From NCBI RefSeq assembly GCF_003115775.1, contig NZ_QEES01000005.1, forward strand, positions 62,001 to 126,000: 64,000 bases of DNA, in the 5' to 3' direction. The notes beneath the pieces were generated by a model, which did no database searches, had not been told where the DNA came from, and saw only the letters and a list, made by a program, of their open reading frames with translations. Both the position numbers and the translations under genes were made by a program. The stretch is from Cellulomonas sp. WB94 (GTDB lineage: Bacteria > Actinomycetota > Actinomycetes > Actinomycetales > Cellulomonadaceae). Within the stretch, counting starts at the first letter, position 1; each line of letters begins with the position of its first letter. Shown here one piece after another: positions 7,879 to 16,145 of this stretch.

Positions 7879-8049
7879 TCACGCCCCGACGTTCTCGAAG
7901 AACCGGCCGGTGGCCGGGTTGATGGTGATGTGGCACTTCTTGCACCGCACCCACCCGACCGGGCACTTCGTCTTGCAGTGCGGCTCCGCGCACTCGGACA
8001 GGATCGTGTGGCACGACGGGCAGGAGAACAGTCGCCGGTGCGCGTTCAC
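7879..8049 (-). CDS. Small zinc-ribbon phage protein
   Basis: 56 residues from a GTG (8049) overlapping the upstream stop. Eight Cys/His residues in pairs ([29 protein letters not shown]) indicate two zinc knuckles. No named family. Such small zinc proteins are common in actinophage early operons. Confidence 0.55.
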   Translation of the reverse strand: MNAHRRLFSCPSCHTILSECAEPHCKTKCPVGWVRCKKCHITINPATGRFFENVGA

Positions 8050-8513
8050 CGCGGCACCCCTGCGCTGTCCGCTGCAACACCAGGTTCGGCCGCGGGGCGG
8101 CGGACCATCACGTAGTAGCCGGTGCCGTAGTAGCCGCTTCCGTCGTCGCCTTCGAACGTGGCCAGGTTGATCCGCTTGTCGCCGGCCAGCACAAAGATGC
8201 GGTAGGCGGTGAAGTAGTCGGCGCCGTCGCCCACCTCGAACTCGACGGCCGTGATGATGTTGTCCACGTCGTTCAGCTCGGTCAGGTCGTAGTCGCCCCC
8301 GCCGCATGAACACCCGCCCTCGTTGCCCACCAGGCGGAGCAGTGTGCCGTCGTCGAGCAGCAGGTGATCCTCCGCCACCTTCGACACGGAGTGCCCGAGC
8401 AGCAGCGCCTCGATCGCCGCCTCCGCGCCGTGGTCGTAGGCGACATCGAAGTCGCCCGAACTGCTGTACGGGTTGGTTGCGTCGATCCGCCCGCTGTACG
8501 CTACAACACTCAT
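8046..8513 (-). CDS. Hypothetical phage protein, 155 aa
   Basis: The ATG at 8513 overlaps the nuclease stop (ATGA). The protein is rich in Asp, Gly and Tyr, with a GGCSCGGGDYDLTELN segment. It resembles uncharacterised actinophage proteins (DUF7448-like, low confidence). Two TGTTGYAGCG repeats fall at its ends: one at the start codon (8499-8508) and one near its 3' end (8070-8079). Confidence 0.5.
   Translation of the reverse strand: MSVVAYSGRIDATNPYSSSGDFDVAYDHGAEAAIEALLLGHSVSKVAEDHLLLDDGTLLRLVGNEGGCSCGGGDYDLTELNDVDNIITAVEFEVGDGADYFTAYRIFVLAGDKRINLATFEGDDGSGYYGTGYYVMVRRPAAEPGVAADSAGVPR
8070..8079 (-). repeat. Stoperator-like site e
   Basis: TGTTGCAGCG on the minus strand near a stop/start overlap, flanked like site c (CTGG before, GACAGCG after). 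Confidence 0.5.
8499..8508 (-). repeat. Stoperator-like site f
   Basis: TGTTGTAGCG on the minus strand immediately after an ATGA start/stop overlap, followed by TACAGCG. Confidence 0.5.
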
Positions 8514-9396
8514 GCCGCTGACGTCCCTTCCTGGTTGCCCTGCCACTGCTCCCAGGGGCGGGGGATCTCGTCGGCCCGGGCACCCGACTGCACGTAGCAG
8601 AACTCGCTCACCGAGCAGTACGAGCAAATCTGCCCCGGGTTGGGCAGGTACAGGCCGGTGTCCCGGGAGAACCGGAACGTCTCGTACTCCCACTCCAACC
8701 GCTCGTGCGTGAACGGGGCCATCGGGAACACCTCAGTGGTGGACCCGGTGCGGGCCATCCAGAACGTGCCCCACGCGACAGGCTCACCGAACGCCTGCTC
8801 GAGCCCCACCTTGTACACGCCCAGCTGATCGGGGCGGACGGGTCGGCACCCGACTTCAAGTCGACCACCACCAGCGCGTCGTCCGCCCGCCGGCGGAACA
8901 CCCGGTCGACGAACGCCTTGATGGTGGTGCCGGACACCTGAATGTCCAGCTCGATCTCCACCGCCGGCCGCAGCTCACCCTCAGCGTCGGGGAACTCGGC
9001 CAGGTCCCACGGCACGGTGCGCACAAAGTCGCGCCACCGCTGCACCATGACGGGGCCGTGGTGCAGCCACCACGCCTTGTTCTCCTTGTCGGGCCACGCG
9101 TTCGACTTGCGGCCGGATGCCCGGAACTCCGACTCGGGGAGCCCTGACTTCTCGACGGCTTCGTCGATGCCCAGCTGCAGCGCCTCCGCAAAGGTGAGCA
9201 CCTTCACGTCCGCGCCGTGCGCGGCCAGGTCTTCCAGTTCGGTCACCTTGTGCACGGCGGACCCGCCGATCAGGTTCCAGGCTGGGTTCTCCGGGACGCG
9301 GAACATCTTGGTGAGCCGGTACGCCTCACCGCAGCGGGTGAAGCTGCTGCGCTGCGAGTAGGACAGGCCGCGGGGCGGCCGGCCGACGAACGTCAC
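8510..9396 (-). pseudogene. Cas4/RecB-like Fe-S nuclease with an apparent frameshift
   Basis: Starts at a GTG (9396) overlapping the upstream stop. The N-terminal part has SSFTRCGEAYRL (first cluster Cys) and a nuclease core ending in ALVVVDLKSGADPS (D-x-K of PD-(D/E)XK). The frame then breaks near 8831, in a run of four G on the plus strand. The next frame continues with LGVYKVGLEQAFG and ends with QICSYCSVSEFCYVQ, the CxxCx5C part of the Cas4/AddB-type [4Fe-4S] site. The two halves together make a normal 5'-3' exonuclease of about 295 residues. One base appears to be missing. Confidence 0.75.
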
Positions 9397-9680
9397 TTGA
9401 TCACCCGGTAGAACATCACCGCGTCCAGGTCCACCGGGTCCGGCTCGTCGCCGTCGTCGTCGTACTCGGCGTACGCGAACGCGGAGTTGAACGACCTCCA
9501 TCCGTCGGCGTGAGCGGCACGGATCGCCTCGTCAGCGATCGACGTGACCGCCTCACCGAGCTGCACGTCCAGCTCCCACTGCTCCGGGGTGAACACCAGC
9601 ACCCCGACCTGCACTTGTTCATCAGGCATTGTCGACGGGAAGACGCCCACCGGGACCGGGGTGATTGTCATGCTGGTCAT
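9393..9680 (-). CDS. Hypothetical phage protein, 95 aa
   Basis: Acidic protein starting at an ATG (9680) that overlaps the preceding small zinc-motif frame. An alternative start lies three codons further on. No recognised domain; the C-terminus (YDDDGDEPDPVDLDAVMFY) is strongly acidic. It is the third frame of the early operon. Confidence 0.5.
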   Translation of the reverse strand: MTSMTITPVPVGVFPSTMPDEQVQVGVLVFTPEQWELDVQLGEAVTSIADEAIRAAHADGWRSFNSAFAYAEYDDDGDEPDPVDLDAVMFYRVIK

Positions 9681-9757
9681 CGCTTGCACCTCCGAAACGG
9701 CTTCTCCTGGGTACATGTTACAGCGTACCACGCCGCGGTGCCGCACCTGCGACACAT
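9677..9757 (-). CDS. Candidate 26-aa zinc-motif peptide
   Basis: From ATG 9757 a 26-residue peptide contains four Cys (MCRRCG at the start, VTC, and a final RRCKR) and its stop overlaps the next ATG. A GGGGA stretch lies about 10 bases upstream. The frame is open further upstream, but that extension passes through the promoter at 9834-9862, so the short form is preferred. Translation is plausible but unproven. Confidence 0.35.
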   Translation of the reverse strand: MCRRCGTAAWYAVTCTQEKPFRRCKR

Positions 9758-9833
9758 CGGCGTGTCGTCCCCGACGCTGATGTACGTGGGGCCGCGGTGG
9801 CGCGGTGGGATCGTGCAAAAGGCCGGTACACCT

Positions 9834-9862
9834 GGTCTAGTCCCGGCGCGTACCGCTGTCAA
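9834..9862 (-). promoter_or_regulatory. Leftward phage promoter
   Basis: On the minus strand a consensus -35 TTGACA (9857-9862) and a -10 TAGACC (9834-9839) are separated by exactly 17 bases. Transcription would start near 9827 and run into the early operon. It is the best sigma-70-type match seen in the phage arm. Confidence 0.55.
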
Positions 9863-9972
9863 CTGGGCCGTTCGGGTGATCGCTGTGCCTCGGCTGTGAG
9901 GGTCCAGGGCGAACCGGACGAACCGGACGGGGCGCGCTCTCGCGCGCGTCACATCGCTAGTAACAAAGCAAT

Positions 9973-9995
9973 GGCGAGCGCTTGATGCGCTCGCC
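9973..9995 (-). terminator. Hairpin terminator after the HTH gene
   Basis: Perfect 9-bp stem GGCGAGCGC / GCGCTCGCC around a 5-base loop. Read leftward it is followed by ATTGCTTTGTT, a weak T-rich tail. It lies downstream of the HTH gene and upstream of the promoter at 9834-9862, so it can insulate two leftward units. Confidence 0.55.
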
Positions 9996-10088
9996 TATTG
10001 TCATGATTGCTTGGTACAAACAGTGTACCCAGGCTCCATGAACGGTCTGCCCTTCGGGCGCCTCACCGGCGTGTCGGGCGTGTCGCGG

Positions 10089-10529
10089 TCAGGCGTCCAC
10101 GTCCACCGGGTTGCGGGTGATGTCCCGGTACATCCTGTGATCGCCCGGGCGACGGGGAACCGTCCACCAGCCCTCGATCGTGTCTGGGTCGTAGTGGAAC
10201 ACGGCGTCGGCAGCGTCCAGCTTCTCGAGCACGGCGTCCAGTCGACGCTTCGCGCCCGCCGGCAGAACCTCCCCCGCCTCCTGCCGCGTCCACCACTGGA
10301 TCGCGCGCACGGGCAGCATCTGCCGGTGCTCCGGGGCGATCCGCCACGGGTACCCGGTGCGGGCTCGGGATGGCGTGTCGACACCGTTGCGTCGGGCCCA
10401 GGCGGAGATGGCTTGCGGCGTCACCGTGATGTAGTCCTCGCGGGCCAGGGCCTCCACGATCTCCTTGTGGGTGTGGCCGGCGCGAAGCATCTGGCGGACC
10501 TTGAAGTCCGGGATCAGCTTCTTGGGCAT
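10089..10529 (-). CDS. Phage helix-turn-helix DNA-binding protein
   Basis: 146 residues starting at ATG 10529, preceded by GGAGGAGAG. An N-terminal HTH is visible (VRQMLRAGHTHKEIVEAL, then VTPQAISAWARRNG). The C-terminal segment VFHYDPDTIEGWWTVPRR is typical of a family widespread in actinophages and usually annotated only as HTH protein. It is the first gene of the leftward arm, with its own promoter region carrying a near-match (TGGTGTAGCG, 10625-10634) to the phage repeat. It could be the regulator that reads those repeats; that is a hypothesis. Confidence 0.6.
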   Translation of the reverse strand: MPKKLIPDFKVRQMLRAGHTHKEIVEALAREDYITVTPQAISAWARRNGVDTPSRARTGYPWRIAPEHRQMLPVRAIQWWTRQEAGEVLPAGAKRRLDAVLEKLDAADAVFHYDPDTIEGWWTVPRRPGDHRMYRDITRNPVDVDA

Positions 10530-10624
10530 CCTTCTCTCCTCCTCCCGAGCGCGGTGCCCGCCCCAGGGCACTGGTTCTGTTGTCGCCATGATACTTGATG
10601 TGCGTTGCGCGCGTCCAGTCACAG

Positions 10625-10634
10625 CGCTACACCA
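10625..10634 (-). repeat. Stoperator-like site g (one mismatch)
   Basis: TGGTGTAGCG on the minus strand, upstream of a possible TGGACG-N18-TATCAT promoter for the HTH gene. An operator position would fit a repressor site. Confidence 0.4.
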
Positions 10635-10678
10635 CGTAGATCGTAGGTCCAGCGGCATGGAACCCCGCTAGACTGCAG

Positions 10679-11110
10679 GTGGCGGTCCGCACCAAACTAC
10701 TGGCCATGACCGACGACGGCTCCGCACAGCAGGTTCCCGGCACGCTCCTGGCCCGGATGGGCATCGAGGTGCTCGAGGTCAGCGCCGAGCGCGCGGTGGC
10801 CACGATGCCGGTCGAGGGCAACACCCAGCCGCACGGGCTGCTGCACGGCGGGGCCTCCGCGGTCCTCGCGGAGACGCTGGGCTCGCTCGCCGCCACCGCT
10901 CACGCCGGGCCCGGGCGCATCGCGGTCGGGATCGAGCTCAACATCACGCACCATCGCTCGGCGCGCGCCGGCATCGTCACGGGGGTCGCGACGGCCGCGC
11001 ACCGGGGTGGGTCGCTCGCGTCCTACGAGATCGTCGTCGAGGACTCCGAGGCGCGACGGCTCGCGACCGCGCGGCTGACCTGCATGCTGATCGCCGCCCC
11101 CCGCACCTGA
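10679..11110 (+). CDS. PaaI-type hotdog thioesterase
   Basis: 143 residues if read from GTG 10679 (internal ATG at 10706). The hotdog signature is clear: PHGLLHGGASAVLAETLGS followed by ITHHRSARAGIVTGVA and a beta strand RLTCMLI. Members hydrolyse acyl- or aryl-CoA thioesters, often in phenylacetate or menaquinone side paths; the substrate is not shown. A -10-like TAGACT (10669-10674) ends four bases before the GTG, which suggests leaderless expression. It is the first gene after the phage arm. Its last 88 bases overlap the convergent GNAT gene. Confidence 0.8.
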   Translation: MAVRTKLLAMTDDGSAQQVPGTLLARMGIEVLEVSAERAVATMPVEGNTQPHGLLHGGASAVLAETLGSLAATAHAGPGRIAVGIELNITHHRSARAGIVTGVATAAHRGGSLASYEIVVEDSEARRLATARLTCMLIAAPRT

Positions 11111-11733
11111 TCCGCGCTCGACCCGCGGACCATCCGGACGTCCGCGGGGTCCAGCTGGCTCGCGGCGCGGACCTGCCGACGGCGTGCGATGAGGTCCTCG
11201 ATCGCGCGTCCCCCGCGTCGGGCGCCGAGGCCGGAGGCCGCCTCACCCGCGAGCCGACGCTGAAGCGATGCGGTGCTGACGACCCGGTGCGTCGCGGCGG
11301 GTGCGAATCCCATGCGGGCGAAGAACCGCAGCATCCCGCGGGCACCGGGCAGCGGCGACGCGTACACGTCGGTCGCACCGCCCTCCTCCGCGACGTCCAC
11401 GGCACCCGCCAGGAGCGCGTGCCCGACGCCGCGACGCCGGTCGTCCCGCGCCACGTAGACGGCCTCGACCGCGAGGCTCACGAGGTCGCTGAAGACGCTG
11501 GGCCCGACGAGGCGCGCGAGCAGCAGGCCGGCGGGCGCGCTGTCGACCGTCGCGACGAGGACGACGCCGCCGGGTGCGGCGAGCAGGGCACCGATCTGGT
11601 GCCGCAGGCTCTCGCTGTCGTTCGAGCAAAGCTGGGCCCCGACGGTGGACTCGGCGCGCGCCTCGAGACACAGCCGGACCAGCGAGGTGAGGTCGTCCGG
11701 CTCGGCCGCACGCACCTGAACGCTTGAACGCAC
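11023..11733 (-). CDS. GNAT-family N-acetyltransferase
   Basis: 236 residues. N-terminal VRAAEPDDLTSLVRLC and motif A VEAVYVARDDRRRGVGHALL (R-x-x-G-x-G/A acetyl-CoA loop) identify the GNAT fold; GMLRFFARMGFAPA is the usual motif B region. Residues beyond about 165 form an Arg-rich tail without a family match, and its end overlaps the thioesterase gene tail to tail. Substrate unknown. Convergent overlap of this size is uncommon, so the true stop could be affected by an indel. Confidence 0.75.
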   Translation of the reverse strand: MRSSVQVRAAEPDDLTSLVRLCLEARAESTVGAQLCSNDSESLRHQIGALLAAPGGVVLVATVDSAPAGLLLARLVGPSVFSDLVSLAVEAVYVARDDRRRGVGHALLAGAVDVAEEGGATDVYASPLPGARGMLRFFARMGFAPAATHRVVSTASLQRRLAGEAASGLGARRGGRAIEDLIARRRQVRAASQLDPADVRMVRGSSADQVRGAAISMQVSRAVASRRASESSTTIS

Positions 11734-11997
11734 GTCGGACCTCCTTCGTCGTGGAATGCCCGGCAGAACGGGCTCACCCGTCCGCCGCGTGGCCGCAGTC
11801 CCCCGCCTCCGACGCCCGTCGCATCATGGCAAACTCCGACCCCCCGTGCCTAGTCCACAAACCGGGTCAAGATCCGACACGGCCGCGTCACCGCCCGAAA
11901 CGCCGACGACACATACGGCTCCTACTGTCCGTGAGACCCGCCGAGACGCGCTGTGATCTGCCACAGCGAACGATCGGCCACCGAACGGAGGTCCCCC

Positions 11998-13392
11998 GTG
12001 CGTGGTGCGTCAGCGCTGGGCCGAGCACTGAACGGTTGGCGGGGACGACTCGCTGTCGTGACGCTCGCCGCGCTTGCCCTCCCTCTCCTCACCGCCGGAC
12101 CAGCGGTCGCCGACGGCCCGTGCCTCCCGGACGCCGCCACGGGCTGTGTCGAGGGCTCGATCCGGTCGTCCGCGGGTCAGCCTCTTGCGGCCGTCGGCAT
12201 CACCGTCGACGGCGCCGCGGGCAGCGTCAGCACGACGACGGGCGCCGACGGCACCTGGAGCGCTCCCGTGACGGCGGACGGCAAGTACACCGTCACGCTC
12301 GACGTCGCGACCCTCCCGCCGGGGCAGGCGCTGTCCGACACGTCGACGAACCCGCGCACCACGCAGGTCCGCCTCGCCTCCTCCACGAACGTGCGGTTCG
12401 CCCTCGTCAGCGGGATGGGATCCGCGGGCCCCGGGAGCACGGCGTCCGCCACCCCCGGCGCCTCCGACGGCGGCGACGTCGCGAGCGAGGCCGGGAGCGG
12501 GAGCGGCTTCAACGGGGCCCGGGTCGCGCAGCAGGCAGCGAGCGGGCTGGTCTTCGGCCTGCTGCTCGCGCTGGCCTCCATCGGTCTGTCACTCATCTAC
12601 GGCACGACCGGCCTGAGCAACTTCGCCCATGGCGAGCAGGTCACCCTCGGCGCGATCCTCGCCTACGTGTTCTGCCAGCTCGTCGGGCTGCCGCTGATCG
12701 TCGCGGCAGTGGTCGCCGTGGCCCTGTCGGCCGCGAGCGGGTGGGCGCAGGACGCCTGGCTGTGGCACCCGCTCCGCCGGCGCCGCGTCGGCACGACCCA
12801 GCAGATGATCGTCACGATCGGCCTGTCGATGGCCCTGCAGTACGGGTTCCAGTTCTTCTTCGGCGGCGACAAGCTGCGCATCATCACCACCGCACCCGAC
12901 GTCGTGACGATGGGTCCGGTGACGCTGACGCGGATGACCATCATCTCGGTCGTCATCGCGATCATCACGCTCGCCGCAGTGTCGTACTTCCTGCTCGCGA
13001 CACGGGTCGGGCGGGCCACCCGGGCCGTCTCCGACAGCCCCGCGCTGGCGGCCGCGTCGGGCATCAGCGTCGAGAAGATCGTCCGCATCGTGTGGACGCT
13101 CGGGGCGGGCCTCGCCGGGCTCGGCGGCGTGCTCATGGGGCTCTACCTCAACGCGACGAGCTGGAACATGGGCGGCGCGATGCTGCTCCTGATGTTCTCG
13201 GCCGTGACCCTCGGCGGGCTCGGCGCGGCGTTCGGTGCCCTCGCCGGCTCGCTCGTGATCGGCCTGGTCGTCGAGATGTCGAGCCTCGTGATCCCCAACG
13301 ACATGCGCTACGCGGGCGCACTTCTCATCCTCATCCTGGTGCTGCTGTTCCGGCCCCAGGGCATCCTCGGCCGCGCCGAGCGCATCGGCTAA
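11998..13392 (+). CDS. livH: LivH-type branched-chain amino acid permease with N-terminal ectodomain
   Basis: 464 residues from GTG 11998, with SD ACGGAGG seven bases upstream. Residues 1-40 are a signal peptide (LAVVTLAALALPLLTAGPAVA). Residues about 40-140 form a beta-rich carboxypeptidase-regulatory/Cna-B-like domain (GSIRSSAGQPLAAVGITVDG, TYT-like strands), then a Gly/Ser linker. From about 180 the standard LivH core follows, with eight or so spans and motifs IYGTTGLSNFAHGEQVTLGA and GLGAAFGALAGSLVIGLV. LivH usually has about 290-310 residues and no ectodomain. It begins the livHMGF operon. Confidence 0.88.
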   Translation: MRGASALGRALNGWRGRLAVVTLAALALPLLTAGPAVADGPCLPDAATGCVEGSIRSSAGQPLAAVGITVDGAAGSVSTTTGADGTWSAPVTADGKYTVTLDVATLPPGQALSDTSTNPRTTQVRLASSTNVRFALVSGMGSAGPGSTASATPGASDGGDVASEAGSGSGFNGARVAQQAASGLVFGLLLALASIGLSLIYGTTGLSNFAHGEQVTLGAILAYVFCQLVGLPLIVAAVVAVALSAASGWAQDAWLWHPLRRRRVGTTQQMIVTIGLSMALQYGFQFFFGGDKLRIITTAPDVVTMGPVTLTRMTIISVVIAIITLAAVSYFLLATRVGRATRAVSDSPALAAASGISVEKIVRIVWTLGAGLAGLGGVLMGLYLNATSWNMGGAMLLLMFSAVTLGGLGAAFGALAGSLVIGLVVEMSSLVIPNDMRYAGALLILILVLLFRPQGILGRAERIG

Positions 13393-13404
13393 CGGAGGTC
13401 TCCC

Positions 13405-14391
13405 ATGGACTGGACACGCATCCTCACCAACGTCGCCGGCGAGATCATCGCCCCGACGACGGCGGCCTACGCGCTGGCCGCGATCGGGCTCAACATCCAC
13501 TTCGGCCTGACCGGGCTCCTCAACATGGGGCAGGCCGGGTTCATGCTGCTCGGCGCGTACGGCTTCGCCATCGCGACGATCGCCGGCTGGCCCATCTGGG
13601 CGGCCGCGCTCGTCGCGATCGCGGCCGCGGCCGTGTTCGCCCTCGTGCTCGGCATCCCCACCCTCAAGCTGCGCGGTGACTACCTCGCGATCGTCACGAT
13701 CGCCGCCGCGGAGATCGTCCGGCTGATCGGTCGCTCGACCGCCCTGACCTCCCTCACGGGTGCGTCGTCCGGCCTGCGCGGCGACAGCTACAAGGCCACG
13801 TTCCAGGCGCTGTCCCCGCTGCCCGACGGCACGACCGACATCGGGCCGTTCAGCTACTCGAACAACTTCTCCAACAGCTGGTGGATCCGGATCGTCGCGT
13901 GGGCCGTCGTCGCGCTGGCGTGCCTCTTCGTGTTCCTGCTCCTCCGGAGCCCCTGGGGACGCGTCCTCAAGGGCATCCGGGAGGACGAGGACGCGGTCCG
14001 ATCGCTCGGAAAGAGCGTCTACGCGTACAAGATGCAGTCGCTCGTGCTCGGCGGCGTCATCGGCGCCCTCGCCGGCATCGTCTACGTGCTGCCGCGAGCT
14101 GTCCAGCCCGACTCGATGGGCCGCCCGATGACGTTCTTCGTGTGGACCATCCTGCTGCTCGGCGGTGCGGCCACCGTGTTCGGTCCGGTGCTCGGCTCGA
14201 TCGTGTTCTGGGCCGGCCTCATGCTCATCAAGTCGCTCATGCGCGACGGGATCCCGGACACGGTGATGTCGACCGGGCAGATCGAGCAGCTCGGCTGGGT
14301 GATCGTGGGCGTCACGCTCATGCTCCTCGTCATCTTCAGGCCGCAAGGAGTCCTCGGCGACAAGAAGGAGCTGGCGATCAATGTCCGCTGA
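13405..14391 (+). CDS. livM: LivM-type branched-chain amino acid permease
   Basis: 328 residues, starting 13 bases after livH with SD GGAGG. Multi-span permease with the family motifs GLTGLLNMGQAGFMLLGAY near the N-terminus and GIREDEDAVRSLGKSVYAYK in the cytoplasmic loop that contacts the ATPases. With LivH it forms the transmembrane channel. An insert (residues 110-160) before SYSNNFSNSWWI is longer than in Escherichia LivM but usual for actinobacteria. Its end overlaps the livG start. Confidence 0.9.
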   Translation: MDWTRILTNVAGEIIAPTTAAYALAAIGLNIHFGLTGLLNMGQAGFMLLGAYGFAIATIAGWPIWAAALVAIAAAAVFALVLGIPTLKLRGDYLAIVTIAAAEIVRLIGRSTALTSLTGASSGLRGDSYKATFQALSPLPDGTTDIGPFSYSNNFSNSWWIRIVAWAVVALACLFVFLLLRSPWGRVLKGIREDEDAVRSLGKSVYAYKMQSLVLGGVIGALAGIVYVLPRAVQPDSMGRPMTFFVWTILLLGGAATVFGPVLGSIVFWAGLMLIKSLMRDGIPDTVMSTGQIEQLGWVIVGVTLMLLVIFRPQGVLGDKKELAINVR

Positions 14392-15298
14392 GCAGACCGG
14401 CCAGGACTTCCGCACGACAGCCGCGCGCGACCTCCAGCACGTCCACCGCAAGCCCGGAGCGGTCAAGCCCGACCCGATCCTCGTGGCCGACGACGTGACC
14501 CGGCACTTCGGGGGGATCGCCGCCGTCGACGTCGCCCACCTCGAGGTGCAGCGCAACGCCATCACCGCCCTCATCGGCCCGAACGGCGCCGGGAAGACGA
14601 CCCTGTTCAACCTCATGACCGGGTTCGACCGGCCGAGCAGCGGGCGGTGGACGTTCGAGGGCACCCCGCTCGCCGGAGTGAGCGCCGCCCGGGTCGCGCG
14701 GTCCGGGATGGTCCGCACCTTCCAGCTGACCAAGGCCCTCAACCGCATGACCGTCATCGAGAACATGCGGCTCGGTGCGACGCACCAGCCCGGAGAGAAC
14801 CTCTTCGCGGCCCTCGTGCCGAGCCTGTGGCGGCCCCGCGAGCGGGAGATCACCGCGCAGGCCGAGGAGCTGCTGGTCCGGTTCAAGCTCGAGACGAAGC
14901 GCGACGACTTCGCGGGAAGCCTCTCGGGCGGCCAGCGCAAGCTGCTCGAGATGGCGCGCGCACTGATGAGCAAGCCGACGATGATCATGCTCGACGAGCC
15001 GATGGCGGGGGTGAACCCGGCCCTCACACAGTCGCTCCTCGGACACATCCAGGCGCTACGCGACGAGGGCACCACGGTCCTCTTCGTCGAGCACGACATG
15101 CACATGGTCCGGCACATCTCCGACTGGGTCGTCGTGATGGCCGAGGGCCGCATCGTGGCCGAGGGGCCACCCGAGTCCGTGATGAAGGACCCCGCCGTCA
15201 TCGACGCCTACCTCGGCGCCCACCACGACACCGATCTCGGCGACGACTCGTTGCTCGAGGACGACGTCCCCCCGCGCGCCCGAGAGGGGCAGTCATGA
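14381..15298 (+). CDS. livG: LivG-type ABC ATPase
   Basis: 305 residues. The ATP-binding cassette is complete: Walker A GPNGAGKTT, Q-loop region FQLTKALN, signature LSGGQRKLLEMARAL, Walker B IMLDEPMAGV and switch His in VLFVEHDMHMV. A 30-residue N-terminal extension and a short acidic C-terminal tail exceed the usual 255 residues. It overlaps livM by 11 bases and livF by four, so the operon is translationally coupled. Confidence 0.9.
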   Translation: MSAEQTGQDFRTTAARDLQHVHRKPGAVKPDPILVADDVTRHFGGIAAVDVAHLEVQRNAITALIGPNGAGKTTLFNLMTGFDRPSSGRWTFEGTPLAGVSAARVARSGMVRTFQLTKALNRMTVIENMRLGATHQPGENLFAALVPSLWRPREREITAQAEELLVRFKLETKRDDFAGSLSGGQRKLLEMARALMSKPTMIMLDEPMAGVNPALTQSLLGHIQALRDEGTTVLFVEHDMHMVRHISDWVVVMAEGRIVAEGPPESVMKDPAVIDAYLGAHHDTDLGDDSLLEDDVPPRAREGQS

Positions 15299-16110
15299 CC
15301 GCCGTCCCGCCGTCCAGCGCCGCTGCGACCACCGCACCCGACACGCACCGGGGTGCGCCCGCCGGCGAGCCGCTGCTGATCGCCGAGAACCTCGTCGCCG
15401 GCTACCTGCCGGGGGTCGACATCCTCAACGGGTGCGACCTCGTCGTGCACCCCGGCGAGCTCGTCGGGGTCATCGGCCCCAACGGAGCCGGCAAGTCGAC
15501 CCTCCTCAAGGCCCTCTTCGGGCTCGTGACGGTCCGGTCGGGCCGCGTGACTCTGTCCGGCGAGGACATCACCAACCACCGCGCCGACGCGCTCGTGCGT
15601 CGCGGGGTCGGGTTCGTCCCGCAGAACAACAACGTCTTCCCCTCGCTCACGATCGAGGAGAACCTGCAGATGGGCGTGTACCAGGCGCCGCGCACATTCA
15701 CGGAGCGCTTCGAGTTCATCGTCGACCTCTTCCCCGTGCTCGGGGACCGGCGCAAGCAGCGTGCCGGCTCCCTCTCGGGCGGCGAACGGCAGATGGTCGC
15801 CATGGCGCGCGCGCTCATGATGAACCCGTCCGTCCTGCTCCTCGACGAGCCGTCCGCCGGCCTCTCCCCCGTCCGCCAGGACGAGACGTTCATCCGGACC
15901 CGGAAGATCAACAAGGCTGGGGTCTCGATCGTCATCGTCGAGCAGAACGCGCGCCGTGCCCTGCAGATCTGTGACCGGGGCTACGTGCTGGACCAGGGGC
16001 GCAACGCCTACTCGGGCCCCGGCCGCGAGCTCATGAACGACCCGAAGGTCATCGAGCTGTACCTCGGCACCCTCGCGGCCGACGTCGACAAGGACGCCGC
16101 AGCCAGCTGA
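15295..16110 (+). CDS. livF: LivF-type ABC ATPase
   Basis: 271 residues from an ATG overlapping the livG stop. Walker A GPNGAGKSTLLK, signature LSGGERQMVAMARAL, Walker B LLLDEPSAGLSP and switch His region VIVEQNARRALQ mark the second ATPase of the LIV transporter. It is the last gene of the livHMGF operon and is followed by two inverted repeats (16146-16191 and 16257-16308). Confidence 0.9.
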   Translation: MTAVPPSSAAATTAPDTHRGAPAGEPLLIAENLVAGYLPGVDILNGCDLVVHPGELVGVIGPNGAGKSTLLKALFGLVTVRSGRVTLSGEDITNHRADALVRRGVGFVPQNNNVFPSLTIEENLQMGVYQAPRTFTERFEFIVDLFPVLGDRRKQRAGSLSGGERQMVAMARALMMNPSVLLLDEPSAGLSPVRQDETFIRTRKINKAGVSIVIVEQNARRALQICDRGYVLDQGRNAYSGPGRELMNDPKVIELYLGTLAADVDKDAAAS

Positions 16111-16145
16111 TCGACTTCACCGGCTGGCGTGCCTCCACTACCCAG

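Larger units (their letters stand above)
9758..10088. other. Gene-poor stretch with promoter and terminator
   Basis: No convincing coding sequence. It holds the leftward promoter (9834-9862), the hairpin at 9973-9995 and a short dyad GGTAC-N7-GTACC (10013-10029). It separates the HTH gene from the rest of the early operon. Confidence 0.5.

Noticed and set aside
9716-9725. TGTTACAGCG on the plus strand as another stoperator copy
   Set aside because: One mismatch in the core and opposite orientation to all others; it lies in a GGTAC-N10-GTACC dyad and may be something else.
12589-15201. Minus-strand open frame of 870 codons across livH, livM and livG
   Set aside because: Antisense shadow of third-position G/C bias; its product is low-complexity Arg/Asp/His-rich without a fold, while the plus-strand genes match families over full length.
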